A stretch of 64,000 nt of DNA from Chryseobacterium sp. OV279 (GTDB lineage Bacteria; Bacteroidota; Bacteroidia; Flavobacteriales; Weeksellaceae), in the NCBI RefSeq assembly GCF_900128945.1, contig NZ_FQUD01000002.1, positions 834,371 through 898,370 on the forward strand, given 5' to 3'. The translations under genes were made by a program, and so were the position numbers. Shown here piece by piece: positions 7,378 through 16,079 of the stretch. Position 1 is the stretch's first letter, and each line of letters opens with the position of its first letter. The notes under the pieces are model-generated. The model searched no databases. It saw only the letters and a list, made by a program, of their open reading frames with translations, and was not told the DNA's origin.

Positions 7378-8907
7378 ATGAACAACGGTATTATCATATT
7401 AGATTTCGGATCACAGTACAACCAGCTTATCGGAAGAAGAATCCGTGAGATGGGGGTATATTCTGAAATCCTTCCTTTCAATACACCTTTACAGGATATT
7501 TTAGCAAAACAGCCAAAAGGAATTATCCTTTCCGGTGGACCAAGTTCTGTGAATGCAGAAAATGCTCACCTGGTAGAAAAAGAGCTGTATGAGCAAGGGA
7601 TTCCTGTGTTGGGAATTTGTTACGGAATGCAGCTTACCGCTCATCTTTTAGGCGGAAAAGTAAACAAAGGGGAAAAAGGAGAGTACGGAAAAGCACACCT
7701 GGATATCATCAAAGAAAATGCTTTGTTGAAAGGCGTTACTCAGAATTCTATTGTATGGATGAGTCACTTTGACGAAGTAGGAGAACTGCCTGCAGGTTTT
7801 GAATTAAACGCAAAATCAGGAGTTATTGCTTCTATTTCCAATGAAGACAGAAAAATCTATTGCGTACAGTTCCACCCGGAAGTTTCTCACACAGAAGAAG
7901 GCGGAAAGATGCTTGAAAACTTTGTTTTTGCCATCTGTGATGCTGAGAAAAACTGGAAACTGACGAATTATATCGAAAAAACAGTTGAAGAAATCCGTGA
8001 AAAAGTAGGAGACAGCAGAGTGATTCTGGGTCTTTCAGGAGGAGTTGATTCTTCTGTAGCTGCGGTTTTAATTCACAAAGCAATCGGTGATCAGCTGACA
8101 TGTATCTTCGTTGATACAGGTTTATTGAGAAAAGAAGAAGGCCAGAAAGTAATGGACAACTATGGAGAGCACTTCCATATGAACATTAAAATGGTTGATG
8201 CTAAAGAAAGATTCCTTTCAAAACTGGCAGGAGTAGACGATCCGGAACAAAAAAGAAAGATCATCGGAAACGAATTTATTCACGTTTTTGATGAAGAATC
8301 CCATAAAATTGAAGGCGCTAAATTCTTAGCTCAGGGAACCATTTATCCTGACGTTATCGAAAGCCAGTCTGTAAACGGACCCTCTGCAGTGATCAAGTCT
8401 CACCACAATGTAGGAGGACTTCCTGAAGATATGGAATTCGAATTGTTAGAGCCGCTAAGAGAGCTTTTCAAGGATGAAGTAAGAAAAGTAGGTGAGGAGT
8501 TAGGTATTCCACATCACTTGGTACACAGACACCCTTTCCCGGGTCCTGGATTAGGGATCAGAGTATTGGGCGCTGTAGACGCTGAAAAAGTGAAAATCCT
8601 TCAGGAGGCTGATGATATTTTCATTGAGGAATTATACAAAAACGACCTTTACGAAAAAGTATCTCAGGCATTCGTTGTGCTTCTTCCTGTAAAATCAGTA
8701 GGAGTAATGGGAGATGAGAGAACGTATGAATACACCGCTGTAGTTCGTTCTGCCAACACCATCGACTTTATGACGGCAACGTGGAGCAGACTTCCTTACG
8801 AATTCTTAGATACCGTATCCAGCAGAATCATCAACGAAGTAAGAGGAATCAACAGAGTAGCTTACGATATTTCAAGTAAGCCGCCTGCAACGATTGAGTG
8901 GGAATAA
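7378..8907 (+). CDS. guaA: GMP synthase (glutamine-hydrolysing)
   Basis: 509 residues. It converts XMP to GMP using glutamine and ATP. The N-terminal class I glutaminase has the nucleophile in VLGICYGMQL and the partner His/Glu in QFHPEVSHTE. The synthetase half begins with the PP-loop LGLSGGVDSSVAA, and the C-terminal dimerisation domain ends in KPPATIEWE, as is typical. A heptad array fills most of the gap behind purD, and a hairpin terminator follows the gene. Confidence 0.98.
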   Translation: MNNGIIILDFGSQYNQLIGRRIREMGVYSEILPFNTPLQDILAKQPKGIILSGGPSSVNAENAHLVEKELYEQGIPVLGICYGMQLTAHLLGGKVNKGEKGEYGKAHLDIIKENALLKGVTQNSIVWMSHFDEVGELPAGFELNAKSGVIASISNEDRKIYCVQFHPEVSHTEEGGKMLENFVFAICDAEKNWKLTNYIEKTVEEIREKVGDSRVILGLSGGVDSSVAAVLIHKAIGDQLTCIFVDTGLLRKEEGQKVMDNYGEHFHMNIKMVDAKERFLSKLAGVDDPEQKRKIIGNEFIHVFDEESHKIEGAKFLAQGTIYPDVIESQSVNGPSAVIKSHHNVGGLPEDMEFELLEPLRELFKDEVRKVGEELGIPHHLVHRHPFPGPGLGIRVLGAVDAEKVKILQEADDIFIEELYKNDLYEKVSQAFVVLLPVKSVGVMGDERTYEYTAVVRSANTIDFMTATWSRLPYEFLDTVSSRIINEVRGINRVAYDISSKPPATIEWE

Positions 8908-8932
8908 TCTTATTCTACTTCTTTAAAATAAA

Positions 8933-8968
8933 AAAATCCTGTTTATATCTTTATAAGCAGGATTTTTT
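8933..8968 (+). terminator. Terminator after guaA
   Basis: AATCCTGTTTATA pairs with TATAAGCAGGATT (one mismatched or G-T position), with A-rich and T-rich flanks. It could work in either direction. Confidence 0.8.
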
Positions 8969-8970
8969 AT

Positions 8971-9232
8971 TAGTGTTAAATGAAATTTCTACCCGTTGTT
9001 TTATTTAGGAGCAATATTTTAAATAAAATCTTCGACTGCGCTCAGACTGAAAAAGTTCCAAAAAGCAGCCAATTATTAACGATGTCACACAGAGCGAAGT
9101 CGAAGTGTGTTTGAGTATGCGCTGTTTTAGTTTGTAAGATGTTTATGATCAGTAGATAAAGAAAAAATAAATTAAAAACTGTTTATCCTCAGAATTATTA
9201 TACATTTAAGACGCAAACTCATATTCCGGAAG
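8971..9232. other. Gap with a CTTCGACT inverted repeat
   Basis: No gene is seen. CTTCGACTGCGCTCAGACTG (9030-9049) is roughly the reverse complement of the stretch at 9086-9105, giving a long hairpin of about 20 bp with a few mismatches. Only this one copy is present in the window. The lipoprotein start at 9233 ends the gap; no consensus promoter box is seen in front of it. Confidence 0.6.
9030..9105. repeat. CTTCGACT long-hairpin element
   Basis: Arms of about 20 bases at 9030-9049 and 9086-9105 are imperfect reverse complements, separated by 36 bases. Arms of this kind (CTTCGACT...CTCAG/CTCTGTG) are dispersed in many Flavobacteriia genomes as far as I recall; here there is one copy, between guaA and a lipoprotein gene. 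Confidence 0.6.
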
Positions 9233-10198
9233 ATGAAAATAAAATGTCTGCTTATAATGATCGGCCTTAGCTGGGCTTTGACTGGCTGCACAGCTGCTAA
9301 TAAAAATATATCTTCTGCCGACACCTATCCCTGGTTTCCTTTTTCATGGTACGCTGCGAAAATTTCAGGAAAGAATTTTGATAAAGTAGCCATGCTCGTT
9401 CCGGTGAAAGTGAATGATTTAAATGCTGATTTTACCTTACAATTCGACCTTGGAAGCGATGCAACTCTGGTGTACGGAAATACTATAGACAGCTATTACA
9501 AAGAAAGTGAAATCAAGAACTTCCTCATAGAAAGCTCGAAATCTACGGATAACGGAGGAAAAAACGTGTACAAGACAAAAGGACTGATCTATCATTTAGG
9601 AAAACTGTCAAAAGATAATCTGGTCTATAAAGCAGGTTACGGGGATAAAATCGCCAAAGATTCTTTATTTACGAAGAAACCAAAACACATCGGAACTTTA
9701 GGCGCTGATGTGTTTAATAATAAAATCCTGATTATTGATTATCCTAACAAAAGAATGTGTGTGCTTGATTCTTTGGACAGCCATTGGAAAAAAGTGACCA
9801 CGTTTGTAGATGCCAAATCGAATAATGGCAGGCTCCATATTCCACTCACTATTGCAGGGAAAACCCACTGGTTTCTGTTCGATACCGGAGCCAGCCTATT
9901 TCCGATCAATACCAATAAAGAGCTCTGGACTTCACTGGTAAATCAAACCGCCAAAACTGATACGATTATAGCCAACTCATGGGGTGAGAAAGTGAAATTT
10001 TATGGAAGGCCGATCAAAGAAAAAGTATACCTGGGAAAAAGAAAACTGGAAAATGATTATGCCTGGTATAATGACAACAAAAGACTTCAGGAATTCAATA
10101 CCACCGAGAATATAGACGGCCTCACCGGAAATGCATTTTTTGTCAATAATGTTATAGTCCTTGATTTTAAAAATAAGAAATTTGGGGTAGTGAACTAA
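9233..10198 (+). CDS. Lipoprotein with two retropepsin-like aspartic protease lobes
   Basis: 321 residues. A lipoprotein signal peptide ends at LTGC (Cys19), so the protein is probably membrane-anchored outside the cytoplasm. Two similar halves are visible. Lobe 1 has FTLQFDLGS (Asp72) and later HIGTLGADVFNNKILIIDY. Lobe 2 has HWFLFDTGAS (Asp217) and later NIDGLTGNAFFVNNVIVLDF. The D-x-G-[SA] plus a downstream hydrophobic-Gly motif is the retropepsin/pepsin pattern. Two lobes in one chain could form a pepsin-like active site. Proteolytic activity is inferred; lobe 1 has Leu where Thr is usual. No operon partner is obvious. Confidence 0.75.
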   Translation: MKIKCLLIMIGLSWALTGCTAANKNISSADTYPWFPFSWYAAKISGKNFDKVAMLVPVKVNDLNADFTLQFDLGSDATLVYGNTIDSYYKESEIKNFLIESSKSTDNGGKNVYKTKGLIYHLGKLSKDNLVYKAGYGDKIAKDSLFTKKPKHIGTLGADVFNNKILIIDYPNKRMCVLDSLDSHWKKVTTFVDAKSNNGRLHIPLTIAGKTHWFLFDTGASLFPINTNKELWTSLVNQTAKTDTIIANSWGEKVKFYGRPIKEKVYLGKRKLENDYAWYNDNKRLQEFNTTENIDGLTGNAFFVNNVIVLDFKNKKFGVVN

Positions 10199-10242
10199 TA
10201 ATGTGACCCCTTATACAAATGAAAAAATATTTGATTGATCAA

Positions 10243-10281
10243 TTAAAACTCCTTTACGAATCATTTGTAAAGGAGTTTTAA
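10243..10281. terminator. Bidirectional terminator between convergent genes
   Basis: TTAAAACTCCTTTAC (10243-10257) pairs perfectly with GTAAAGGAGTTTTAA (10267-10281) across a 9-base loop. It serves the lipoprotein gene on the left and the minus-strand gene on the right. Confidence 0.85.
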
Positions 10282-10309
10282 ATAATAAATTCGTATGGCT
10301 ATCCTGTTT

Positions 10310-10963
10310 TTATTTTAATGAAAGCATGGGAAGAAAAGAATGATAATATATATTTTCTTTCCAGGGGAATTTTATCCGTATATCGTCAATGTTGAGGAAA
10401 TCCCTCAATGAATAATCATCATCTTGAAAATAAACTTCTTCGACGGAATCGTCCTGTTGATATTTAAATTGAATATTAGGAATTGTTTCATTTTGGAATT
10501 CATAATCAAAAACAAAAGGGTCCCCATAAAAATTTTTAAATTTATCGGTTTGAAGTCCAGTTATTAAATCTATTACACATCCGGCTAATCTTCTGTTTCT
10601 GTCATCAAATACGGAGATACCTTTGCCAAAGAGACTACCATTACGATAGAATATATATTCCCATTGTGTCTCTCCCTTATTGTTTTCTTCCTTATTATAA
10701 TAGAACGTCCAGGGCTTGCCAAATGATCCGATATCTATATGATTAATAATGGCTTCTGATAATTGGTCTTCCGAAGAAAGATAAATTTCACCTCCTAACT
10801 GTTCAATCTGCTGTGTTTTGTAATTTTTTAAAAATCGTTCTATTTTTTTAAGACTGTTAGTGTCACCATCATAAGTTAAACAGTTAAATTCTGAAAGCTT
10901 AGGGAGTTGTTCTTTTAGTATTTCAATATTATTTTCGTCAGTGTATTTTATGTAAGTACCCAC
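10310..10963 (-). CDS. Uncharacterised acidic cytoplasmic protein
   Basis: 217 residues, not recognised. There is no signal peptide or membrane segment. The protein is rich in Asp, Glu, Asn and aromatic residues; the middle (KPWTFYYNKEENNKGETQWEY and IFYRNGSLFGKG) reads like a beta-rich domain. It lies alone between a lipoprotein gene (convergent) and a divergent GNAT-nitrilase gene starting 54 bases away. An AT-rich base composition and lone position fit an accessory gene. No function is assigned. Confidence 0.7.
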   Translation of the reverse strand: MGTYIKYTDENNIEILKEQLPKLSEFNCLTYDGDTNSLKKIERFLKNYKTQQIEQLGGEIYLSSEDQLSEAIINHIDIGSFGKPWTFYYNKEENNKGETQWEYIFYRNGSLFGKGISVFDDRNRRLAGCVIDLITGLQTDKFKNFYGDPFVFDYEFQNETIPNIQFKYQQDDSVEEVYFQDDDYSLRDFLNIDDIRIKFPWKENIYYHSFLPMLSLK

Positions 10964-11017
10964 TTATTATATATTTTCTTAATTATTTTTCCTTAAATTT
11001 AAGTAAAATTACGTCAA

Positions 11018-12526
11018 ATGCAAATAGAAACAAGAGCCCTGAGTCTTCAGGATTATGATGAACTGGTAATAACAATGAAACGCGCTTACCCGCAGATGTC
11101 CGAATCTATTTGGTCTAAAAAAAGCATAGAAAAACTCACCAGAATATTTCCTAAAGGCCAGATATGCATCACAGTAGATGGAAAACTGGCTGCCGTAGCC
11201 CTCTCCATTATTGTGAATTATGACGAATTCGGAGATGACCATACCTATGTGGATATTACCGGAAATTATACATTCAATACCCATCTTTCAACTGGAAATG
11301 TACTTTATGGAATCGAGGTTTTTGTAGATCCTGAGTTTCGTGAACTGCGTCTGGGAAGAAGACTGTATGATGCCAGAAAAGAATTGTGCGAACTGCTTAA
11401 TCTGAAATCGATTATTCTGGGCGGAAGGATCCCGAACTATCATAAATACAGCGACGAACTTTCCCCGAGAGAATACATCAGAAGAGTAAGAGACAAGGAA
11501 ATCTACGATCCTGTATTGTCTTTCCAGCTTTCCAATAACTTCCTTCCTATAAAGATCCTGAAAAAATACCTTCCGGAAGATGAATCATCACTGGAAAATG
11601 CCGTTTTGCTGCAGTGGAACAACATTTATTACAGCAAAAAGCCCAATACCATGCAGGACAGCATCATCCGTTTGGGACTGGTGCAGTGGCAGATGAGGCA
11701 TTTTAAAAACATCGATGCTTTTTATGAGCAGGTTGAATTCTTTGTCAATGTGATGGGGGATTATAAATCGGACTTTGTTCTTTTCCCTGAGCTTTTCAAT
11801 ACGCCGCTGTTGGCACCTTTCAACAAGCTTTCAGAAAGAGACAGTATGATAGAATTGGCTAAATTAAGTGAGGATATCAAGAATAAAATTTCCGAGCTGG
11901 CCATCAGCTACAATGTCAATATTATTTCCGGAAGTATGCCTGTTTTCGATCCTGATAACAATGATTTATACAATGTAAGTTATCTGCTTCACCGTGACGG
12001 CCGTATTGATGAATACCGAAAGATCCACATTACGCCGAATGAAAGGAAATACTACGGAATGAAAGGCGGAAACGAGATCAGAGTTTTTGATACCGATTGC
12101 GGAAAAATAGGTCTTGTAATCTGTTACGACGTAGAATTTCCTGAACTGCCGAGGATTTTGGCCGATCAGGGAATGAAAATCCTCTTTGTACCTTACCTTA
12201 CCGACACGCAGAATGCCTACATCAGAGTACGCCATTGTGCGGCTGCGAGAGCTATTGAAAATGAATGTTATGTCGCTATTGCCGGTTGTGTAGGAAATCT
12301 TCCGGGTGTGAACAATATGGACATCCAGTTTGGTCAGGCTGCCGTGTTTACGCCTTCAGATTTTGCTTTTCCATCCAATGCAGTGAAAGGAGAGGCTACT
12401 CCGAATACGGAAATGACCCTTATAGTAGACGTAGACCTTAATCTTCTGAAAGATCTTCATCATAACGGATCCGTTCAGGTGATGAATGACCGTAGAAAAG
12501 ATCTCTATGAAACCTATCTTAAGTAA
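11018..12526 (+). CDS. Fused GNAT acetyltransferase and carbon-nitrogen hydrolase
   Basis: 502 residues. Residues 1-190 form a GNAT N-acetyltransferase domain (acetyl-CoA loop around RELRLGRRLYDAR, 108-120). Residues 215-500 form a nitrilase-superfamily amidase with the catalytic triad Glu258 (DFVLFPELF), Lys335 (EYRKIHITP) and Cys369 (IGLVICYDVEFPE). The fusion suggests acylation and amide hydrolysis of one small amine or amide substrate, which is unknown. Bifunctional proteins of this layout occur in several bacterial phyla. The stop is followed by heptad repeats. Confidence 0.9.
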   Translation: MQIETRALSLQDYDELVITMKRAYPQMSESIWSKKSIEKLTRIFPKGQICITVDGKLAAVALSIIVNYDEFGDDHTYVDITGNYTFNTHLSTGNVLYGIEVFVDPEFRELRLGRRLYDARKELCELLNLKSIILGGRIPNYHKYSDELSPREYIRRVRDKEIYDPVLSFQLSNNFLPIKILKKYLPEDESSLENAVLLQWNNIYYSKKPNTMQDSIIRLGLVQWQMRHFKNIDAFYEQVEFFVNVMGDYKSDFVLFPELFNTPLLAPFNKLSERDSMIELAKLSEDIKNKISELAISYNVNIISGSMPVFDPDNNDLYNVSYLLHRDGRIDEYRKIHITPNERKYYGMKGGNEIRVFDTDCGKIGLVICYDVEFPELPRILADQGMKILFVPYLTDTQNAYIRVRHCAAARAIENECYVAIAGCVGNLPGVNNMDIQFGQAAVFTPSDFAFPSNAVKGEATPNTEMTLIVDVDLNLLKDLHHNGSVQVMNDRRKDLYETYLK

Positions 12527-12540
12527 ACCTGAGTTTGGGA

Positions 12541-12580
12541 TAAGAATAAAGAATAAAGAATAAAGAATAAAGAGCAAAGA
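12541..12580. repeat. Heptad array of AGAATAA units
   Basis: Four near-perfect 7-base AGAATAA repeats directly follow the sequence TGAGTTTGGGA. The same combination (TGAGTTTGGGG then AGAATAA repeats) recurs at 25339-25374, also just downstream of a plus-strand gene. Confidence 0.85.
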
Positions 12581-12627
12581 AAATTAGATATCACGGAAGA
12601 AAATTTAGATAGAAAACTTCCAGTATA

Positions 12628-12694
12628 TTCAATAGGGGTGGGCTTCGGCCCAGCCTTTACAAGATATACGCATTGCAAAGGCTTTAGCCAAAAC
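12628..12694 (+). repeat. GC-hairpin repeat with GGCTTTAGCC tail, copy B
   Basis: TTCAATAGG is followed by TGGGC ttcg GCCCA (12639-12652), a spacer, and GGCTTTAGCC (12680-12689) with AAAAC. It matches the part order of copy A at 531-596; the hairpin bases differ but the pairing is kept. Confidence 0.8.
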
Positions 12695-12725
12695 ACAGAC
12701 ACAAAGTAAAAATAATAGATTAAAA

Positions 12726-12755
12726 AAAATATCCTGTCATCCGGCAGGATATTTT
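12726..12755 (-). terminator. Terminator of the minus-strand esterase gene
   Basis: AAAATATCCTG (12726-12736) pairs with CAGGATATTTT (12745-12755). A run of A on the plus strand gives the T-tract on the minus strand. Confidence 0.8.
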
Positions 12756-12767
12756 AGTTTCACCATC

Positions 12768-14444
12768 TTACACTTTAAAATGCAGAGAATAAATCCAGAT
12801 CTGTTCCCGGTCTCTGTTGTTTTCAAAGTTTCTGAGCATCAGCTTCCGGTCAGCTTCTATTTTTCCATTGAAATAAAGCTTTCCATTAATAAAGACCTTC
12901 AATTTTTTATCTGGATTAATCATTTCCGGAGAAAGATTGAGTGAAAAAGATTGGATACACGATGTTTCGATCTTAAAAACCTGATCGGAATAAATAGCTT
13001 TTATCTTCCCTGACTTTCTTGGAAAATCAAAGGCATTTTTATTGACATTTTCCGTGATCAGACTGTCATTCTTATCGTATTTCAGCCATTTTGTGATTTT
13101 AAAATTCAACGCTTTGTGCCACTGGGCTTTGGGTTGGAGCGTATCAAGTTTCGTATCAGAAATCCAATCAATATTTCCATAATTGTTATCGTCGTATTCC
13201 CAGGTTAGTTCTTTCGGAAATGGATTCCTTTTACGGCTTTTTAAATCATTGAAAAGAATTTGAACTGCCGGCTCCGATTCGTTAAACTGAGGAAACCAAT
13301 GCGGAAACCCATTGTAACGCTGTTCCTTATAATCAGCCTTGATTTCTTTCATCAGTTGAGTGAGGTCATCATTCGCATTCGGAGGATAATAATAATCCTG
13401 GTCGGTAGAAAAGTTAATGAAAGATCGGTTCTTTATATTTTCAATAAACGTTCCGCCTGTAAAAACTTTAGGAAAAGTATTAAATCCATAGAAACCTGCA
13501 AATGAGCCGGGCTGTTTCATGAGATACGAAAACGAACCGGTGGCTCCGTTGGAATGTCCGGAAATAAAAACTTTATTGTCATCTACATTGATGGCCTTTT
13601 TGATCTGTTTCATCATTTCCGGAACCATGAAAAATCCATCATCGGGAGTCATCCAGTTGTATTTTTTTCCACCTTTTGGAAAAACCAGAATGATATGACT
13701 CAGATCTGCGTATTTTGTATAAAACCTGTTCCAGCCGCCAAGATTTTCTGCCGGCATCTGATAATCGGTAAGGACGTTGTTACGTACAGCACCGTGAAGG
13801 AAAAAGAGGACAGGATATTTATTGCCAGGATCATAGTCTTTAGGAAGGTGAACAAGATAGGAAGTGTTAGTGGAATCATTTACTTTAAATAAAACGGAAT
13901 AATTCTGTTGCTTCTTCGCTAAATAAGGAGAAGAATTTTTTATTTCGGAATACAGCTTAGCCACATTTTCCTTTTCATCAAAAGAATAATCCTTTGTCCT
14001 GAAAAATTCATCCTGAATTTCCTTTAAATCTTTATAGAAAAGCTCTTTGTCCTTTATGGCACTTTGCACAAGCGTTTTCCATCTGGGATCATCAAGTAAA
14101 TTTTTATATTCACCTTTAGAAGATTCACCAATGACATAACCCCAGCCGGGATATCCGTCTTCATCAGCTTTCATTTTTGCAAGAGGGGTTAGATAATTGA
14201 ACGCCTTATCTATATGATTTAATTCTGAAGCCAGGACCGAAGCCTTGTAAAGTCCTGTTCCGTCGATGCTGTCGGGGTAGATTTTGAAAGCACTTTCGTA
14301 CATATCTAATGATTTCTGATAACCTGCATCATCTTTGGCCTTCCACATCGTTTCCAATGCTTTTTGCGTCAAAGTTGAATAATTTTCCTGCCCGTTGACA
14401 AGAAGACACACCAGAAGTAAACTCAATGTTATATAATATCTCAT
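12768..14444 (-). CDS. Secreted alpha/beta hydrolase (esterase-like) with helical N-terminal region
   Basis: 558 residues from the ATG at 14444, which gives a clean signal peptide (MRYYITLSLLLVCLLVNGQ); an upstream in-frame ATG at 14468 would prepend eight residues and is less likely. The first ~170 residues look like TPR-type helices. The hydrolase domain follows with an oxyanion segment PVLFFLHGAV, the nucleophile elbow ISGHSNGATGSF (G-x-S-x-G) and a late NGFPHWFPQF that may carry the catalytic His. It resembles predicted peptidases or polyhydroxyalkanoate-depolymerase-like esterases. An AraC regulator lies just upstream on the same strand (74 bp). Confidence 0.82.
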   Translation of the reverse strand: MRYYITLSLLLVCLLVNGQENYSTLTQKALETMWKAKDDAGYQKSLDMYESAFKIYPDSIDGTGLYKASVLASELNHIDKAFNYLTPLAKMKADEDGYPGWGYVIGESSKGEYKNLLDDPRWKTLVQSAIKDKELFYKDLKEIQDEFFRTKDYSFDEKENVAKLYSEIKNSSPYLAKKQQNYSVLFKVNDSTNTSYLVHLPKDYDPGNKYPVLFFLHGAVRNNVLTDYQMPAENLGGWNRFYTKYADLSHIILVFPKGGKKYNWMTPDDGFFMVPEMMKQIKKAINVDDNKVFISGHSNGATGSFSYLMKQPGSFAGFYGFNTFPKVFTGGTFIENIKNRSFINFSTDQDYYYPPNANDDLTQLMKEIKADYKEQRYNGFPHWFPQFNESEPAVQILFNDLKSRKRNPFPKELTWEYDDNNYGNIDWISDTKLDTLQPKAQWHKALNFKITKWLKYDKNDSLITENVNKNAFDFPRKSGKIKAIYSDQVFKIETSCIQSFSLNLSPEMINPDKKLKVFINGKLYFNGKIEADRKLMLRNFENNRDREQIWIYSLHFKV

Positions 14445-14517
14445 ACCATCTAAAATTCGATGAGACAAAGCTATTCATCAAAGACGGTAAAAAATTGTAA
14501 AAATGGAACATTTCAAA

Positions 14518-15330
14518 TTATGGCTGCAAACACCAGAAGGTATCCTGATTTCCAAGGATTGTACCCTTATCAAAAAAGCTTTTGGGTGAATTTTCGGTGA
14601 AATTTTTATAGGCTTTGTTAAAATGAGACTGGTCGTTGTAATTGAATTCATGAGCCAGTTCCGTGAAATTTCTGTGCGGATTTTCAAACAGTTTCTCGTT
14701 GATGGTTTTTCTGAAAAGAACAATTTCATGGAATTTTTTTACCGAAACCCCTAAATGAGCCTGAAAATTTCTGTTCAGATGCTGCCTGCTTATGCCCAAA
14801 GTATCGGAAAGTTTTGCAACCGTAAAATCGTCACACTGACTGAAAATATATTGAATGGATTGCTCAAGGATAACATTTTCAAAACTTTTAAATCTCTTTT
14901 CCAAGTAACTATCCAGCAGATTGGTGAAGGCTTCCGGATCTTCTGTTGAAAAAAGTATATTCAGTTGTTGTTGGCTGAAAAACTCAAAATCTGTGATGTA
15001 ATCAGCAAAATTCAACGGTCTGTAAAACTGCTGGATTCCCAGAGGATGAAATACAATAACGATTCTGTGTACTTTCCCGGACTGTATAATATGAAGTACC
15101 TTTTCCCTGATAGGCGTAAAGATCTGCAACGCATGGGCAGCTTCATCAAAGACAACGTGTCCTTTTTCTTTCTGGGTATGGGATTTATAAAGAGAAACCG
15201 TATTGTTGAAATGAGGAAAGCATTGGAATTCACTGGTCTCATTATCCGGTTTTATATCCAGATAATAATAATCAACATAGGGCTTGATCAATGAACTTTT
15301 AGGTTTGAAAGTTTCAAATGTATTGTTCAT
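14518..15330 (-). CDS. AraC-family transcriptional regulator
   Basis: 270 residues. The N-terminal ~150 residues are an effector-binding or sensing region without a clear motif. The C-terminal ~100 residues hold the double helix-turn-helix (TVAKLSDTLGISRQHLNRNFQAHLGVSVKKF and FTELAHEFNYNDQSHFNKAYKNFTENSPKSF). It is upstream of, and codirectional with, the esterase gene, which may be its target. No operator is identified. Confidence 0.92.
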   Translation of the reverse strand: MNNTFETFKPKSSLIKPYVDYYYLDIKPDNETSEFQCFPHFNNTVSLYKSHTQKEKGHVVFDEAAHALQIFTPIREKVLHIIQSGKVHRIVIVFHPLGIQQFYRPLNFADYITDFEFFSQQQLNILFSTEDPEAFTNLLDSYLEKRFKSFENVILEQSIQYIFSQCDDFTVAKLSDTLGISRQHLNRNFQAHLGVSVKKFHEIVLFRKTINEKLFENPHRNFTELAHEFNYNDQSHFNKAYKNFTENSPKSFFDKGTILGNQDTFWCLQP

Positions 15331-15406
15331 TGTCTATGAATTGTATTTTTTCTCATTTCAGGTTCAATATAAACAATCTAATGATTTTTATCCTACAAAA
15401 ATAAAA

Positions 15407-15436
15407 AAGAGCAGATGGTTTTCTGCTCTTTATTGA
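15407..15436 (-). terminator. Terminator of the small Cys-rich peptide gene
   Basis: AAAGAGCAGA pairs with TCTGCTCTTT around the loop TGGTTT. On the minus strand it is followed by a T-rich run, so it ends the transcript of the gene at 15453-15617. Confidence 0.8.
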
Positions 15437-15452
15437 ATATTTTTTCAAATTT

Positions 15453-15617
15453 TTATGCAAGCTGAGGACATACCACAGCCGGGCAGATCAGTCTTGGACA
15501 TCTTGGTCTTCCGTCATCCGGACAGCACTTGTTGGAGCAGCTTGGAATAATGATACCGCTACCAGAAATTTCTTTTAATTGTTCTCTTGAAAGTTTGCTG
15601 TTACGTAAATTTTTCAT
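15453..15617 (-). CDS. Small Cys-Pro-rich leader-type peptide (bacteriocin-like precursor)
   Basis: 54 residues. The first ~20 residues (MKNLRNSKLSREQLKEISG) match the leader style of short precursor peptides common in Chryseobacterium, with KLSREQLKEI followed by a Gly-Ser-Gly that could be the cleavage site. The remaining 33 residues carry six Cys (27, 31, 32, 40, 45, 50), four of them in Cys-Pro pairs, so a disulfide-linked or modified product is plausible. There is a dedicated terminator. No modification enzyme, peptidase-transporter or immunity gene is next to it; the neighbours are an AraC regulator and a cold-shock gene. Family membership is from memory, not a search. Confidence 0.72.
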   Translation of the reverse strand: MKNLRNSKLSREQLKEISGSGIIIPSCSNKCCPDDGRPRCPRLICPAVVCPQLA

Positions 15618-15821
15618 TTTGTAAAATTTTATGGGTTAGTTGGTAATTTGTTAAGGATAAAGATAAAAAAATCCTTTTACATAATTGTGTGAGCGAATTT
15701 TTTTCATTTTTATTTATTTTATTTTCTGGGCTTTACGAAAAAAAATCAAAGAAGAATGGAATTTTTTTTTCAGGATATTCATGAAATTACTATCTTCACT
15801 GATCAATTTAAATATAATATA

Positions 15822-16025
15822 ATGACAGGAACAGTAAAATGGTTTAACGAAACAAAAGGTTTTGGTTTTATTACACCAGACGGAGGCGGAAACGATATTT
15901 TTTGCCATCATTCAGCCATTCAGTCTTCAGGCCTTAGAACTTTGAAAGAAGGACAGGCAGTAGAATTTGAGATTAAAGAAGGTAAAAAAGGACCTGAAGC
16001 AGACAATGTTAAAGTAGTAGGATAA
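15822..16025 (+). CDS. Cold-shock domain protein (CspA-like)
   Basis: 67 residues. This single OB-fold RNA/DNA chaperone binds single strands through RNP1 (KGFGFITP) and RNP2 (DIFCHHSAI; the usual pattern is VFVHxSAI). The start at ATG 15822 ([10 protein letters not shown]) is the family's start; a longer frame from 15756 adds non-family residues. About 200 AT-rich bases upstream could form a long 5' leader, as is common for cold-shock mRNAs. It is followed by a strong terminator. Confidence 0.93.
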   Translation: MTGTVKWFNETKGFGFITPDGGGNDIFCHHSAIQSSGLRTLKEGQAVEFEIKEGKKGPEADNVKVVG

Positions 16026-16052
16026 TAACTTATTAAGATATTGTTTAAAATA

Positions 16053-16079
16053 AAGCTGCCATTTCAGGCGGCTTTTTTT
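16053..16079 (+). terminator. Terminator of the cold-shock gene
   Basis: AAGCTGCC (16053-16060) pairs with GGCGGCTT (16067-16074, one G-T pair), followed by a T-tract. Confidence 0.88.

Noticed and set aside
13260..13892. Plus-strand frames inside the esterase gene
   Set aside because: They are antisense to a well-supported secreted hydrolase and have no promoter or family features.
15756..15821. Longer cold-shock protein from 15756
   Set aside because: The extra 22 residues are unlike the family, which starts at MTGTVKWF; the stretch is more likely 5' leader.
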